Shown: in pieces, positions 47,301 through 55,037 of the stretch
Numbering within the stretch: position 1 is the first letter of the stretch
Layout: each line of letters starts with the position of its first letter
From: an uncultured Granulosicoccaceae bacterium
GTDB taxonomy: Bacteria; Pseudomonadota; Gammaproteobacteria; Granulosicoccales; Granulosicoccaceae
Assembly (NCBI GenBank): GCA_937998875.1
Contig: CALLBO010000016.1
Span: 41,716-105,715 of the forward strand
DNA length: 64,000 nt
Reading direction: 5' to 3'
Program-made: the position numbers and the translations under genes
Notes under the pieces: model-generated
Seen by the model: only the letters and a program-made list of their open reading frames with translations
Told to the model about the DNA's origin: nothing
Databases searched by the model: none

Positions 47301-47700
47301 TGAAATCGCAATATCTCATTCTGATCCAGTGGCCGTGAGAACTATTGCTGAAGAAGCTAGGGAATTAATTAAGAGTGACGTAAAGCATGAATTGAGGGAC
47401 TATTGGTACTTGATGGGGTTTCTGTTAGAGGATAGTTTGTCGGCGCCCTCTCAGTCATGGTTGCAAGAAAATAAAGAAAGAATTTTACTTGTGCAGAGCC
47501 ATGTTGATAAAAATGCGGGTGGGGAGGAGTATATGGAATGCAACCTGAATGCTGAGAAAGTAGAATTTTTGTTAGACACCTTCATTGGTCAATGGCCGCA
47601 GGTTGAATTGCCTGATCACTGGGGGACAGGTGATCCGCCTGGCCATACTGCCTACAGGTTCATTGCCAAAGACTTACCTTGGCAACTTGTTAAGGGATGA
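44341..47700 (+). CDS. NACHT-like STAND NTPase, candidate antiphage defence protein
   Basis: 1119 residues. The P-loop domain starts almost at the N-terminus: Walker A GEPGAGKT (50-57), Walker B LLVDAMDE (91-98; the hhhhD-x-x-DE form typical of NACHT/STAND proteins) and a sensor-like FMISTRSAHW (123-132). A winged-helix-like region follows (about 255-310, FHELTHRTIVEFCAARYLA), then a long helical repeat-like part. A CxC-x7-CxC cysteine pattern (584, 586, 594, 596) may bind zinc. There is no N-terminal effector; a nuclease-like domain lies directly downstream in another frame, and the two probably were one polypeptide. It is AT-richer than comM, as expected of acquired DNA. Confidence 0.75.
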   Translation: MTDDARLDQDNNEHGGDTALPYLERTLVINGQEFGQEHLLTLTGPIVVLGEPGAGKTQLFASVADRLGVEMQDARIFANKTAERADGAKYLLVDAMDEVSMIEGSGAIDKLLFASSAVGADTFMISTRSAHWNEARKIYTEKCFGEELTVVRILPLTHDQQEILFCYLLPGHDFNVFKNKIEKVGLDDLLGNPNLLKLVVRGYGRTDGEIESKTGVFASAIELLVAEHNEEKPHQALPSIERLVAIGDEVCAKALLAGAIGISNFENSSTREFPYRESLSCGECMEYLVNSGLFTSSSHGANFHELTHRTIVEFCAARYLAKSVQDPQSIFSLSRLLSLIAPNGFVREEFRGVLGWLTTQLTNNDSRKRIINIDPVSVFAAGDPPQLDDNSKVALLRALCRVSKEDPASFGAVDWYRMNVRGFFSPSVMTEAQEILEDPDTTSNLKSVLLRSMAGANLTSCINDSLLRLATNKEESRHVRSYALQTWEFEKITLEKTIEKILCENSEDALDIVLSSLGELRLKELGTNLLLLLANRFGEIYSADRDRYASLYVSNKIVLQNAIYGVLLESAIQMLGTITSELTCACEDEKAYRCDCRAGMSFVASMILDRVLRDEGFELDAKQVWSWIKPMRFSFTGGGRSEDESFLSENEEARRAIQLVALRENRTAKGMRDAVFHINHHGYRDLYFSLDDIHSILCVAFEEDDIALWETFYPGIDYRHQENINLLNRRRLMRGHAREKLDFMRAWYLLEHADKKNRMTITDGFTRKHRRFMRRCDRENVEEQKELQKEFDKHKKSIQEGKNIQWLVHLACHYFTGDNRTIEKLTLPSGEFIELSLRNSLQYLSDQVPSLEDEAKSSAEGKTPYVVIVAHAATLAEFIHTGTVKYIDKRILEVVKTQGSTSYGNRQEWSMLNRFQEELNGVLFNDEGSAEKYARAYVEGRLNVNAKHINTHWFLTEAPFERLRSILPLEWLGQYPGACSDVIKELFEIAISHSDPVAVRTIAEEARELIKSDVKHELRDYWYLMGFLLEDSLSAPSQSWLQENKERILLVQSHVDKNAGGEEYMECNLNAEKVEFLLDTFIGQWPQVELPDHWGTGDPPGHTAYRFIAKDLPWQLVKG

Positions 47701-48412
47701 TAGCCGTGATGCCCTGCGGGTTTTGGATCAACTATTAAATAACGATAACTATGGCCATCTGTTTGGTGTGTTCAGAATGGTGCGAGCGCGAGCGTTAAGG
47801 AAATCAGCTCATCTTCACTATAAAGCGCCTAATATTTCGAGTGTCGTTGGTGTTTTGGATAAGGGTAATGTCGCGTCTGTGGAGGATTTGCGTGCGTATT
47901 TTGTTGAGTGTTTGAAAGATTTGCAAGAGAGCATCTACGGATCTGAGCTTGATGTAAGGTCCTTATTCTTTGATGGAGGTAAAAGGGTAGACGAAAAAAT
48001 CGCGTGTCGACGGATAGTTAATCAATTGCAGGCGCGGTTAGAGTCCCTTGAAGTAACAGTAGAAATTGAAGATGAAATGGCTGATCAAAAGCGCTGCGAT
48101 ATAACACTTCAAAAAAATATTGAAGGTCGGACAGTACTTTTGGTAGTTGAAGTGAAAGGTCAATGGCATGACGAGCTATATACTGCAGCTGCGGAGCAGT
48201 TAGAGAAACGCTATATGAACCACCCTAATGCGGAAGATCAGGGTGTTTACCTCGTCTTATGGTTTGGTGAAGAGGAGAAAGTGGCGAATAAGAAGAATGA
48301 GGAGTTTGAGTCCGCTGTACAGTTAAGTCGATCTGTTGAAGAGTCCATGTCTGACGATCTACGTAAGCGTATTGATGTGGTGACTATAGACTTCTCCAGA
48401 AACAACTCTTAA
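47585..48412 (+). CDS. PD-(D/E)XK nuclease-like domain, likely C-terminal part of the NTPase gene
   Basis: The frame is open from 47585 (TTG) to 48412, but its first ATG is at 47777, and protein-like sequence (RDDSRDALRVLDQLLNN) already begins at about 47693, where the NTPase frame stops at 47700. The end domain has the nuclease pattern: Asp in CDIT (48098), Glu and Lys in VEVKGQW (48149-48157) with Gln at 48161, then a helix with YTAAAEQLEKRY and strand GVYLVLWFG. The frame is +1 relative to the NTPase. I read it as the effector of the system, split off by a frameshift mutation, a sequencing error or recoding; its own translation start is uncertain. Confidence 0.65.
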   Translation: MVNGRRLNCLITGGQVIRLAILPTGSLPKTYLGNLLRDDSRDALRVLDQLLNNDNYGHLFGVFRMVRARALRKSAHLHYKAPNISSVVGVLDKGNVASVEDLRAYFVECLKDLQESIYGSELDVRSLFFDGGKRVDEKIACRRIVNQLQARLESLEVTVEIEDEMADQKRCDITLQKNIEGRTVLLVVEVKGQWHDELYTAAAEQLEKRYMNHPNAEDQGVYLVLWFGEEEKVANKKNEEFESAVQLSRSVEESMSDDLRKRIDVVTIDFSRNNS

Positions 48413-48884
48413 GTGTGACGTTAGGGAAGTTAGGGGCTTCGCTCGGGAGTAGGGCGTAGAAAAATCTGATTGTCATCCAAAACACCATCCATATGCTTTT
48501 TGCTATGAAGAGTATGACTGACAATACGACAGCCATTCTTTGCAGACGAATTCTTGCGTTCACCGGTTGGAGCGGTGAAGAAATACAAGAAACAGAGGAA
48601 AATCTGATGATATGGAGTATTGGTTGCGTCTTTTCCGCTTCCTAATTGATGAGCGTGTGCTCATCCACCCTGAAATGTGTTGCAAGAGTCTTCTCTCACA
48701 ATCCCATATGTGGCGTTTTGCTAGGATATGTTCTCATAGGACTCTGATCATTCGCGTAAGTGTTTGAAGTATCGGTCTTTTACTCGAAAGTCATCATGGG
48801 AAACACGTGGATGTCCATGTGGTTGTTTTGGCGATGAGCGCGAGACTTGCCGCTGCGGCCCTGATCAAATATCGCGTTTTAAAT
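48413..48884. other. Right border of the accessory region, no intact gene
   Basis: Only a 46-codon frame (48505-48645) and a longer frame through the comM fragment are open; neither looks like a complete gene. The stretch seems to be decayed sequence ending in the comM fragment, which stops 4 bp before the stop codon of the convergent DUF4159 gene. Confidence 0.6.
48812..48880 (+). pseudogene. Diverged internal fragment of a second comM
   Basis: The 69 bases code for CPCGCFGDERE followed by TCRCGPDQISRF, which matches comM residues 350-372 (43545-43613) at 19 of 23 residues and about 55 of 69 bases by my count. Similarity stops on both sides, so it is a fragment. The divergence is too high for a recent local duplication and suggests a foreign comM. 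Confidence 0.8.
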
Positions 48885-49691
48885 TTAGTGTGTTAGCGAA
48901 TAGATCAAGTAGTTTATACCGAAGCGATAAGCCAGTGACGTCATTGCCATTGGGTACACAGGGTCGTCTGCGTGCTCCCAGGCATCACCCACATCCATAT
49001 TAAAATTGATAGCCACCATCAAACGGTTGTGCTCGTCGTAAATACCACGCCATGCTGGTGGTGAGTGAGGCATCTGCACCAACACGCTATTACCATCGCT
49101 ATAAAGATGCCTGCGGCCCGGTATCTGGGTCCGTTGTTCAAGTTCGTAGAGAACGTGAAGTAACTCGTCACCGGGCGGTATATCAATGATGGGATGTTCT
49201 GGTAGAACCTGGCGCATCACTTCGTGAAAAGTATTCCATTGCTGCGGTCCGTGAAAATCATCAACCACCATAAAGCCGCCGCGTAGAAGATATTTGCGCA
49301 GCTGTTGTTGCTCAGCGTTACTGAGGTGCCATCTGCCTGGTTGCTGAACGAACAGGAACGGAAGATCGAATAAGGCATTGTCGGTTAAGCGGATGTGATG
49401 GCTGTCTGTTGCAATATTTATATTTGTGTAACGTTGCACGCCGTCTGTGAAGTGCTGTTCTGCTTCGGGCCAGTCTATTGACCACCACGGACGCCCCGGC
49501 CCCCATGTACTGTGTGAGTTATGATCATAAATGAGCCGCGCAATCTTGAATTCACTGTTGGTTGGCCCTGTTTCTGTTGAGTGATTGCGCTCGGTGCTGC
49601 GAGAAAGTGCGCTACCAGAATAGAAAGCGACAGTGAAGACAAGCAATAACAAAGGAGGCCAGCGTAGCGGTCTCTTCTGCAACCTAAACAC
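48885..49691 (-). CDS. DUF4159 domain-containing exported protein
   Basis: About 268 residues from GTG 49691, which gives a regular signal peptide (WPPLLLLVFTVAFYSGSALS). The open frame goes on to 49793, but the ATG at 49718 lies inside a terminator hairpin, so the longer forms are unlikely. The mature part is typical DUF4159: FKIARLIYDH, WSIDWPEAEQHFTDGVQRYTNI, FVQQPGRWHLS, LRKYLLRGGFMVVDDFHG. Family proteins often stand beside MoxR-type ATPases, which are missing here. Function unknown. Confidence 0.82.
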   Translation of the reverse strand: MFRLQKRPLRWPPLLLLVFTVAFYSGSALSRSTERNHSTETGPTNSEFKIARLIYDHNSHSTWGPGRPWWSIDWPEAEQHFTDGVQRYTNINIATDSHHIRLTDNALFDLPFLFVQQPGRWHLSNAEQQQLRKYLLRGGFMVVDDFHGPQQWNTFHEVMRQVLPEHPIIDIPPGDELLHVLYELEQRTQIPGRRHLYSDGNSVLVQMPHSPPAWRGIYDEHNRLMVAINFNMDVGDAWEHADDPVYPMAMTSLAYRFGINYLIYSLTH

Positions 49692-49702
49692 ACGGGATCT
49701 AG

Positions 49703-49740
49703 AAAAAAACAAAGCCATGTCAGGAAGTGACACGGCTTTG
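49703..49740 (-). terminator. Rho-independent terminator upstream of the DUF4159 gene
   Basis: CAAAGCC (49710-49716) pairs with GGCTTTG (49734-49740), with four more pairs inside after one mismatch and a 7-nt loop; on the minus strand seven T follow. It should end the transcript of the small gene at 49854-50069. Confidence 0.85.
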
Positions 49741-49853
49741 GTTAACCGCAGCTGTTGGCAGGCAATAGTGATGCGGACGTCTGGCAACATCACAGCCGGT
49801 GCCTTATTCTGTTTTGCCGGTTTACCGGATTAACGCTTACGCAGGTTTATAGC

Positions 49854-50069
49854 CTAGTTATAAGTGACAACCTGTGATTCCAGCGCTTCCTGTTCACGCT
49901 GTTTTCTCAATAACTCCAACAGAGTCGGGTCAGTTTCTTTTGCGATGAGCAGTTCTTCGCTATCGGCTTGTTTCTCGGCGTAGTGGCCATGCTCACAACC
50001 ACCTGCCAATGCAACGCCAGAGATGAAAGGGGCGACAACAAAAGAAACGACAATAAGCAGCTTTTTCAT
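49854..50069 (-). CDS. Small periplasmic hypothetical protein
   Basis: 71 residues. KKLLIVVSFVVAPFISGVALA is a clear signal peptide, leaving a mature chain of about 49 residues with one Cys/His pair (GGCEHGHY) and an acidic helical tail (DPTLLELLRKQREQEALESQ). A GGGAGA ribosome binding site precedes ATG 50069 and a terminator follows. No family recognised. Confidence 0.72.
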   Translation of the reverse strand: MKKLLIVVSFVVAPFISGVALAGGCEHGHYAEKQADSEELLIAKETDPTLLELLRKQREQEALESQVVTYN

Positions 50070-50270
50070 GAATTTTCTCCCAGTGAAATTTCAGCTTATC
50101 ACATAGGGTATGGAAGATGAGAGTTCTGTTGACCAGTCAATCCTTCGGTGGCTTGATGGCATTCCAAGCGGTTGCAGAAGTGGTTAGTTGCATCACCAAT
50201 ATTCATCACTTCATCAACGAGGGGTGCTTGAATGCGATGGTTCAACCAGTGTCAGCCCGGGAATGTCTGA

Positions 50271-51536
50271 TCATGAAACCGTAAATGACGGGGTACGTTG
50301 CGCCACCTTGTGCTTCTGCAGCACGACATAGTCGGGTAAGCCGTTCTTATAGGGTGGATAGTCCTCACCAACGATCAATGGTTGCAGATACTTCCGACAT
50401 GCCTCAGTAATAAAAAATCCGTCTTCATCGATGTATTCCGGTGGCATCATTTCTTCAACGTTTGCCACCTTCGACAGTGGCGCTTTGCCGACTTCCCAGC
50501 GGTACGGATTGTTACTGGTTCTAACAATCGTGGGCATCACTGCGTTTTCACCTTGTACGGCAAATTCTACTGCTGCTCTGCCTAGCGCATAAGCGTGTTC
50601 TACATCCGTAGCAGCAGCAATATGGCGGGCAGCTCGCTGCAGGTAATCACAAACAGCCCAATGGCATTTGTGGCCATCAGCATGTTTGATTAAGTCGGCC
50701 ACCACCGGTGCAACACCACCTAACTGTGCATGACCGAAGGCATCGGTAACTCCTGAATCAGAAAGAAATTTACCATCCGGAGTCTTTACGCCTTCAGATA
50801 CAACGACGCAACAATGACCTTTGCGATGAATAGTCGCGTTTACTTTATCGAGAAAAGCCTGCTGTTTGAATTCGACTTCGGGGAGAAGGATGATGTCCGG
50901 CCCTAGATCGTGATCATCTGATGTGGCAAGACCTGCGGCTGCCGCAATCCAGCCCGCGTGTCGGCCCATTACTTCCATGACAAATACCTTGGTGGAAGTC
51001 GATGACATTGAGGCGACATCGAGTGATGCTTCCAGTATTGAGACTGCGACATACTTGGCAACAGATGCAAAACCCGGTGAGCTATCGGTGAACGGCAGAT
51101 CGTTGTCAATAGTCTTTGGAACGCCGATACAGGTTATCGGGTAGTCCATTGATTCAGAAAGTTGTGAGACCTTGTGTGCTGTGTCCTGCGAGTCACCGCC
51201 ACCGTTGTAAAAGAAGTACCGGATATCGTGGGCCTTGAAGACTTCGATCAGTCGTTCGTACTCGCGTTTGTGCTCTTGCAGTGACTTAAGTTTGTATCTG
51301 CAGGAGCCAAAAGCGCCGCACGGTGTGTGCCTGAGGGCTTCGATATCGCTGTCAGATTCGAGACTGACGTCGATCAGGTTTTCCGTAAGTGCCCCGAGAA
51401 TTCCATTTTCACCCACGTATAACTTGTTTATATGTTCCGGGTATTTACGCGCGGTTTGAATCACACCGGCTGCTGAGGCATTGATGACCGATGTTACTCC
51501 ACCGGATTGTCCGTAGAAGGCGTTGTAGGCAGGCAT
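50271..51536 (-). CDS. pfp: Pyrophosphate-dependent 6-phosphofructokinase
   Basis: 421 residues of the phosphofructokinase family. It phosphorylates fructose 6-phosphate, reversibly when PPi is the donor. The PPi type is supported by Asp in GGGDSQDT (second residue pair that blocks ATP) and by Lys in PKTIDNDLPF; MGRHAGWIAAAAGLA and VVSEGVK are the sugar-binding parts. N-terminal AFYGQSGGVTSVINASAAG. A single-gene unit on the minus strand. Confidence 0.9.
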   Translation of the reverse strand: MPAYNAFYGQSGGVTSVINASAAGVIQTARKYPEHINKLYVGENGILGALTENLIDVSLESDSDIEALRHTPCGAFGSCRYKLKSLQEHKREYERLIEVFKAHDIRYFFYNGGGDSQDTAHKVSQLSESMDYPITCIGVPKTIDNDLPFTDSSPGFASVAKYVAVSILEASLDVASMSSTSTKVFVMEVMGRHAGWIAAAAGLATSDDHDLGPDIILLPEVEFKQQAFLDKVNATIHRKGHCCVVVSEGVKTPDGKFLSDSGVTDAFGHAQLGGVAPVVADLIKHADGHKCHWAVCDYLQRAARHIAAATDVEHAYALGRAAVEFAVQGENAVMPTIVRTSNNPYRWEVGKAPLSKVANVEEMMPPEYIDEDGFFITEACRKYLQPLIVGEDYPPYKNGLPDYVVLQKHKVAQRTPSFTVS

Positions 51537-51588
51537 AGTTGATTCTGTAGTTGTTTGTTAAACTATACAACGTTGCGATACAAGAGTG

Positions 51589-53070
51589 CTATCGCATCAC
51601 GAACGGATTGGCCATTGGCTTATCAGAAGTGTTGATCCAGGTAGTTTGCGTTCGGGTGTAGTCCATGATTGAATCCATCCCCGCTTCGCGGCCGTAGCCT
51701 GATTGATTGAATCCACCAAACGGTGCGATCGGTGAGACAGCGCGATAAGTGTTGATCCAGCAAATGCCCGAATTCAACCTATTAGATACCCGGTGTGCGG
51801 TTGCGATGTTTTGAGTAAAGACACCGGAGCCCAACCCGTAGTCGCTGTTGTTTGCCAGTGATATCGCTTCGTCTTCCGTGTCAAAAGGCAGTAGTGACAT
51901 GACAGGGCCGAACATTTCTACCTGCATGGTTTCAGTGCCGGCATCTTTGCATTCTACAAGCGTGGGATTGAAGTAATGGTTCGACAGACCTGCAGTTCTA
52001 CTGCCGCCGGCGCGAATCACCGCACCTTGCGCTATTGATTTTTTCAGTGTGTCTTCAATTCGTTCGACCTGAGCAACAGTACATAACGGGCCGAGGTGTG
52101 TGTTGTTGTCCTGCGGATCGCCAACAATAATATTTTTTGTGCGTTGTTCGACCTCACTGGCGATGTGTTCAAAAATATTGCGTTGTACAAATCCGCGTGA
52201 TCCCGCCACGCAGGACTGACCGGATGCACCGAAGTTTCCGGCAATTAAGCCGTTCACGGCATTTTCAATATTGGCATCATCAAAAATAATAATCGGTGAT
52301 TTACCGCCAAGTTCCAGTGAGGTTACGGCAAAGTTCTCTGCCGAGTTGCGCACAACATGGCGTGCTGTTTCAGGACCGCCTGTAAAAGCTATTCGGTCAA
52401 TGTCTTTATGTTGTGTTAACGGAATGGCGCAGTTTTCAGCGTCACCGGTGATAACCGATACTACGCCATCCGGAAATCCTGCCTGTTGAATTAACTTTGC
52501 AAATTCAAGCATCGGTGCCGGTGCGATTTCTGAGGCTTTAAGAATTACACTACAGCCTGCGGCCAGTGCAGGGCCGAGTTTAGTGGCGGTTAAAAACATT
52601 TGTGCATTCCACGGTACAACTGCGGCGACCACCCCAATCGGTTTGCGTTTGGTAAAAACATGCATATCGGGTTTGTCGATTGGGAGTACCGCACCTTCAA
52701 TCTTGTCGGCCAAACCGGCAAAGTATCGGTAGTAGTCACCAACATATCGGGTCTGCGAAATCGTTTCGGTTGCAAGCTTACCGCTGTCTGTGGTTTCAAC
52801 CCGGCCGATAGTCTCAGCGTTCAGATCGATGAGATCGGCGAGCCGATAGAGAAGCTTGCCGCGCATAGTCGGCAGCATGTCACGCCATTGCGGGTCGTTA
52901 AGCACTGATCTGGCGCCGAGTACGGCGGTTTCTACATCGCGTTTTGAAGCGCAGCTGAAGGTGGCCCAGGTATTACCTGTGGCAGGATTGACCGACTCCG
53001 AAGTCTGGCCTTCACTGCCATCTCTCCATTCACCATTGATAAACAACTGGTAGTGGGGGAGGTTAGTCAT
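51589..53070 (-). CDS. Aldehyde dehydrogenase family protein
   Basis: 493 residues, NAD(P)-dependent ALDH. Catalytic Cys in GASGQSCVAGSR, general base Glu in SLELGGKSP, the VPWNAQMF and FTGGPETARHV cofactor parts, and the C-terminal INTYRAVSPIAPFGGFNQSGYGRE (in parts). It ends a minus-strand set with an LLM monooxygenase, a hydrolase and an AA_synth protein, so the substrate is likely an aldehyde made by those enzymes. Confidence 0.93.
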   Translation of the reverse strand: MTNLPHYQLFINGEWRDGSEGQTSESVNPATGNTWATFSCASKRDVETAVLGARSVLNDPQWRDMLPTMRGKLLYRLADLIDLNAETIGRVETTDSGKLATETISQTRYVGDYYRYFAGLADKIEGAVLPIDKPDMHVFTKRKPIGVVAAVVPWNAQMFLTATKLGPALAAGCSVILKASEIAPAPMLEFAKLIQQAGFPDGVVSVITGDAENCAIPLTQHKDIDRIAFTGGPETARHVVRNSAENFAVTSLELGGKSPIIIFDDANIENAVNGLIAGNFGASGQSCVAGSRGFVQRNIFEHIASEVEQRTKNIIVGDPQDNNTHLGPLCTVAQVERIEDTLKKSIAQGAVIRAGGSRTAGLSNHYFNPTLVECKDAGTETMQVEMFGPVMSLLPFDTEDEAISLANNSDYGLGSGVFTQNIATAHRVSNRLNSGICWINTYRAVSPIAPFGGFNQSGYGREAGMDSIMDYTRTQTTWINTSDKPMANPFVMR

Positions 53071-53151
53071 GGGGTATTACCTGGTGTCTATTAGGCGAGT
53101 GTACTGCATTCAAACAAGGTCATATTGTTCAATTCAGTACCCTAACTGAGA

Positions 53152-54198
53152 TTAAGTGAACGCTGGCATAACGTTATCTATAAACCGGCTTAATGAAGCT
53201 CGCTTGCGCTCAAATGACATGCCGCTATCCAGCCACATGGAAAATTCATCATAGCCAAGATCTTCATAACGTTTGATCTGATCAATCACTTCTTGTGCTG
53301 TACCGATTGTAAGGTCGCGTTTCAGGTTGGAAGCGGACATCATGGCATTGCTTTCTAACTCCTCCTGACTTAAAGGATCAAGATGTCCTTGAGTCACCGT
53401 GCGTTTATTCTGAAACCAGGCCCCGAAGTAGTTATAGAAACGGCTCAATTCTTTTGATGCGGCTTCTGTGTCTGCCTGATCATGGGAAACGTAGGTATGG
53501 TGTAGCAACATGATCTTTGGCCTTGGGCCGCTGTATGAATCACAGGCATCGTTAAAGCGTTGCATCAAAGACTCTATTTCTTCCATACCCTGCCAGAGTG
53601 GTGTGACTTGTACATTAAAGCCACCATGCACGGCGAATTCATGGCTGTTAGGGTCACGCGCAGCAATCCAGATTGGCGGGCCGCCGTCCTGAACCGGTTT
53701 AGGTACAGCGGTGGTAGACGGGAACTGATAGAACTCACCTTCGTGTTGGCAGTCGCCGTGCCACAGCTGGCGTAACAGCGGTGTGGTCTCGCGCATACGC
53801 TGACCTGCCCGCCACGCATCGAGTTCAGGCATCAGTCTTTCGTATTCATAAGTGTATGCACCGCGGGCAATGCCTAGCTCGAGCCTTCCGTTGGTTATCA
53901 GATCTGTCATAGCGGCCTCACCAGCCAGCTTTATCGGATGCCAGAATGGCGCGATAACAGTTCCGGTGCCTAGCTTGACGTTTCTGGTTTGTCTTGCAAG
54001 ATCGGTAATTGTGATAAACGGGTTGGGAGCAATGGTGAACTCCATGCCATGATGTTCACCAGTCCAGATAGCACGCATACCACCGTCATCTGCCATTTTG
54101 CACAAAGAGATGAACTCTTCGTATAGCTGTGCATGGCTTGTGTTGTCAGCGTTCGAGTCGCTTATGCGCTCCATGTGAGCGAACAGTGAAAATTGCAT
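53152..54198 (-). CDS. LLM-class flavin-dependent oxidoreductase
   Basis: 348 residues, luciferase-like TIM barrel: MQFSLFAHMER start, WTGEHHGMEF, ITDLARQTRNVKLGTGTVIAPFWHPIKLAGEAAM (in parts), GRLELGIARGAYTYEY, GGPPIWIAARDPNS. It probably uses FMNH2 and O2, needing a separate reductase not seen here. Nine bases separate it from the hydrolase gene upstream; 81 bp separate it from the ALDH gene. Confidence 0.92.
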   Translation of the reverse strand: MQFSLFAHMERISDSNADNTSHAQLYEEFISLCKMADDGGMRAIWTGEHHGMEFTIAPNPFITITDLARQTRNVKLGTGTVIAPFWHPIKLAGEAAMTDLITNGRLELGIARGAYTYEYERLMPELDAWRAGQRMRETTPLLRQLWHGDCQHEGEFYQFPSTTAVPKPVQDGGPPIWIAARDPNSHEFAVHGGFNVQVTPLWQGMEEIESLMQRFNDACDSYSGPRPKIMLLHHTYVSHDQADTEAASKELSRFYNYFGAWFQNKRTVTQGHLDPLSQEELESNAMMSASNLKRDLTIGTAQEVIDQIKRYEDLGYDEFSMWLDSGMSFERKRASLSRFIDNVMPAFT

Positions 54199-54206
54199 AA
54201 CTATTC

Positions 54207-55037
54207 CTATACACCTGTATAACTTTGTTGATCAGGTGATTGTGATTCGCAGCGTGTGAAAAAACCTATGATTGCATGAGTTGTTGCAGCGCCATGTGTG
54301 AGTGACATCATGTGTCTCGCTCCAGCTATCGTAATGTACTTTGCATCAGGTACCAGCTCACTCATTTTCTTTGACATTGCCGGCGTTGAATTAGGTTCAT
54401 CTGAACCGGTAATAAACAATGCGGGACACTCAATGCCGGCAAGTTGCTCATCGGTTGGTGCGTCTGCCTTTGCGAAAGCCCGGTAGGCACTGCGGTAGCC
54501 AGCCGGATTCACTGAGGTTAACCAATTATTGCAATTGTCTGCCGCACGCGCATTTGTGCCAGTTGGTTCAGTGCCAAACCATCTCACCAATGTGGCAGCG
54601 GGGTCGGGAATATCTTCAGAATTTAGCTGTGCTGCACGTTTCCGGACTGCGTTGATTGCTGCGCGGTCTCTTCTATAAATCCCGTTGAGAACGGCGATGC
54701 CTGTTGTTTTGCTCTTGTAGCGAACAGCCATATCCAGTGCAATGAGTGCCCCCATTGAATGCCCGGTAATGATCGTCGGCTGATCAATATCGTTTGCAAT
54801 AGCGTCGGTGTACTCGAACAGTGTCGGGTCATCGTTGTTAAGGCAGTCGCGCATGCCATGACCGGGCAAATCCAAAATGCGAACTGCAAAATGCTGCGCC
54901 AGATGGTCTCGAACATTGTCCCAATATTGAGAGTTCATTCCAACACCATGAACAAGCAGCATAGCGGGTCCGCTGCTGTTGTTGTGTGATGTTATTGTTG
55001 GGCGGATGTTAGATCGCAGCCGGGTTGTCGACATCAT
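54207..55037 (-). CDS. Alpha/beta hydrolase
   Basis: About 276 residues from ATG 55037 (another ATG at 55034; the open frame to 55115 runs far into the upstream gene). Nucleophile elbow GHSMGA, oxyanion LVHGVGMNSQYWDNV, DLPGHG, acid in ITGSDEPNS, and catalytic His in GARHMMSL. It overlaps the AA_synth gene end by about 28 bases. It probably opens an ester, lactone or amide product in the pathway. Confidence 0.9.
   Translation of the reverse strand: MMSTTRLRSNIRPTITSHNNSSGPAMLLVHGVGMNSQYWDNVRDHLAQHFAVRILDLPGHGMRDCLNNDDPTLFEYTDAIANDIDQPTIITGHSMGALIALDMAVRYKSKTTGIAVLNGIYRRDRAAINAVRKRAAQLNSEDIPDPAATLVRWFGTEPTGTNARAADNCNNWLTSVNPAGYRSAYRAFAKADAPTDEQLAGIECPALFITGSDEPNSTPAMSKKMSELVPDAKYITIAGARHMMSLTHGAATTHAIIGFFTRCESQSPDQQSYTGV

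Noticed and set aside
47703..47744. ATGATAG overlap at the NTPase stop as a coupled start for the nuclease
   Set aside because: The ATG overlapping the TGA stop is in the third frame and ends after 14 codons, so it cannot start the nuclease frame.
48505..48645. 46-codon ORF in the right border of the accessory region
   Set aside because: No ribosome binding site, no family resemblance, and it lies in decayed sequence; too little to call a gene or a toxin/antitoxin.
48764..49003. 79-codon plus-strand ORF containing the comM-like cysteine motif
   Set aside because: Only the 23 codons at 48812-48880 resemble comM; the rest overlaps the 3' end of the DUF4159 gene antisense and has no family. 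Treated as a fragment, not a gene.
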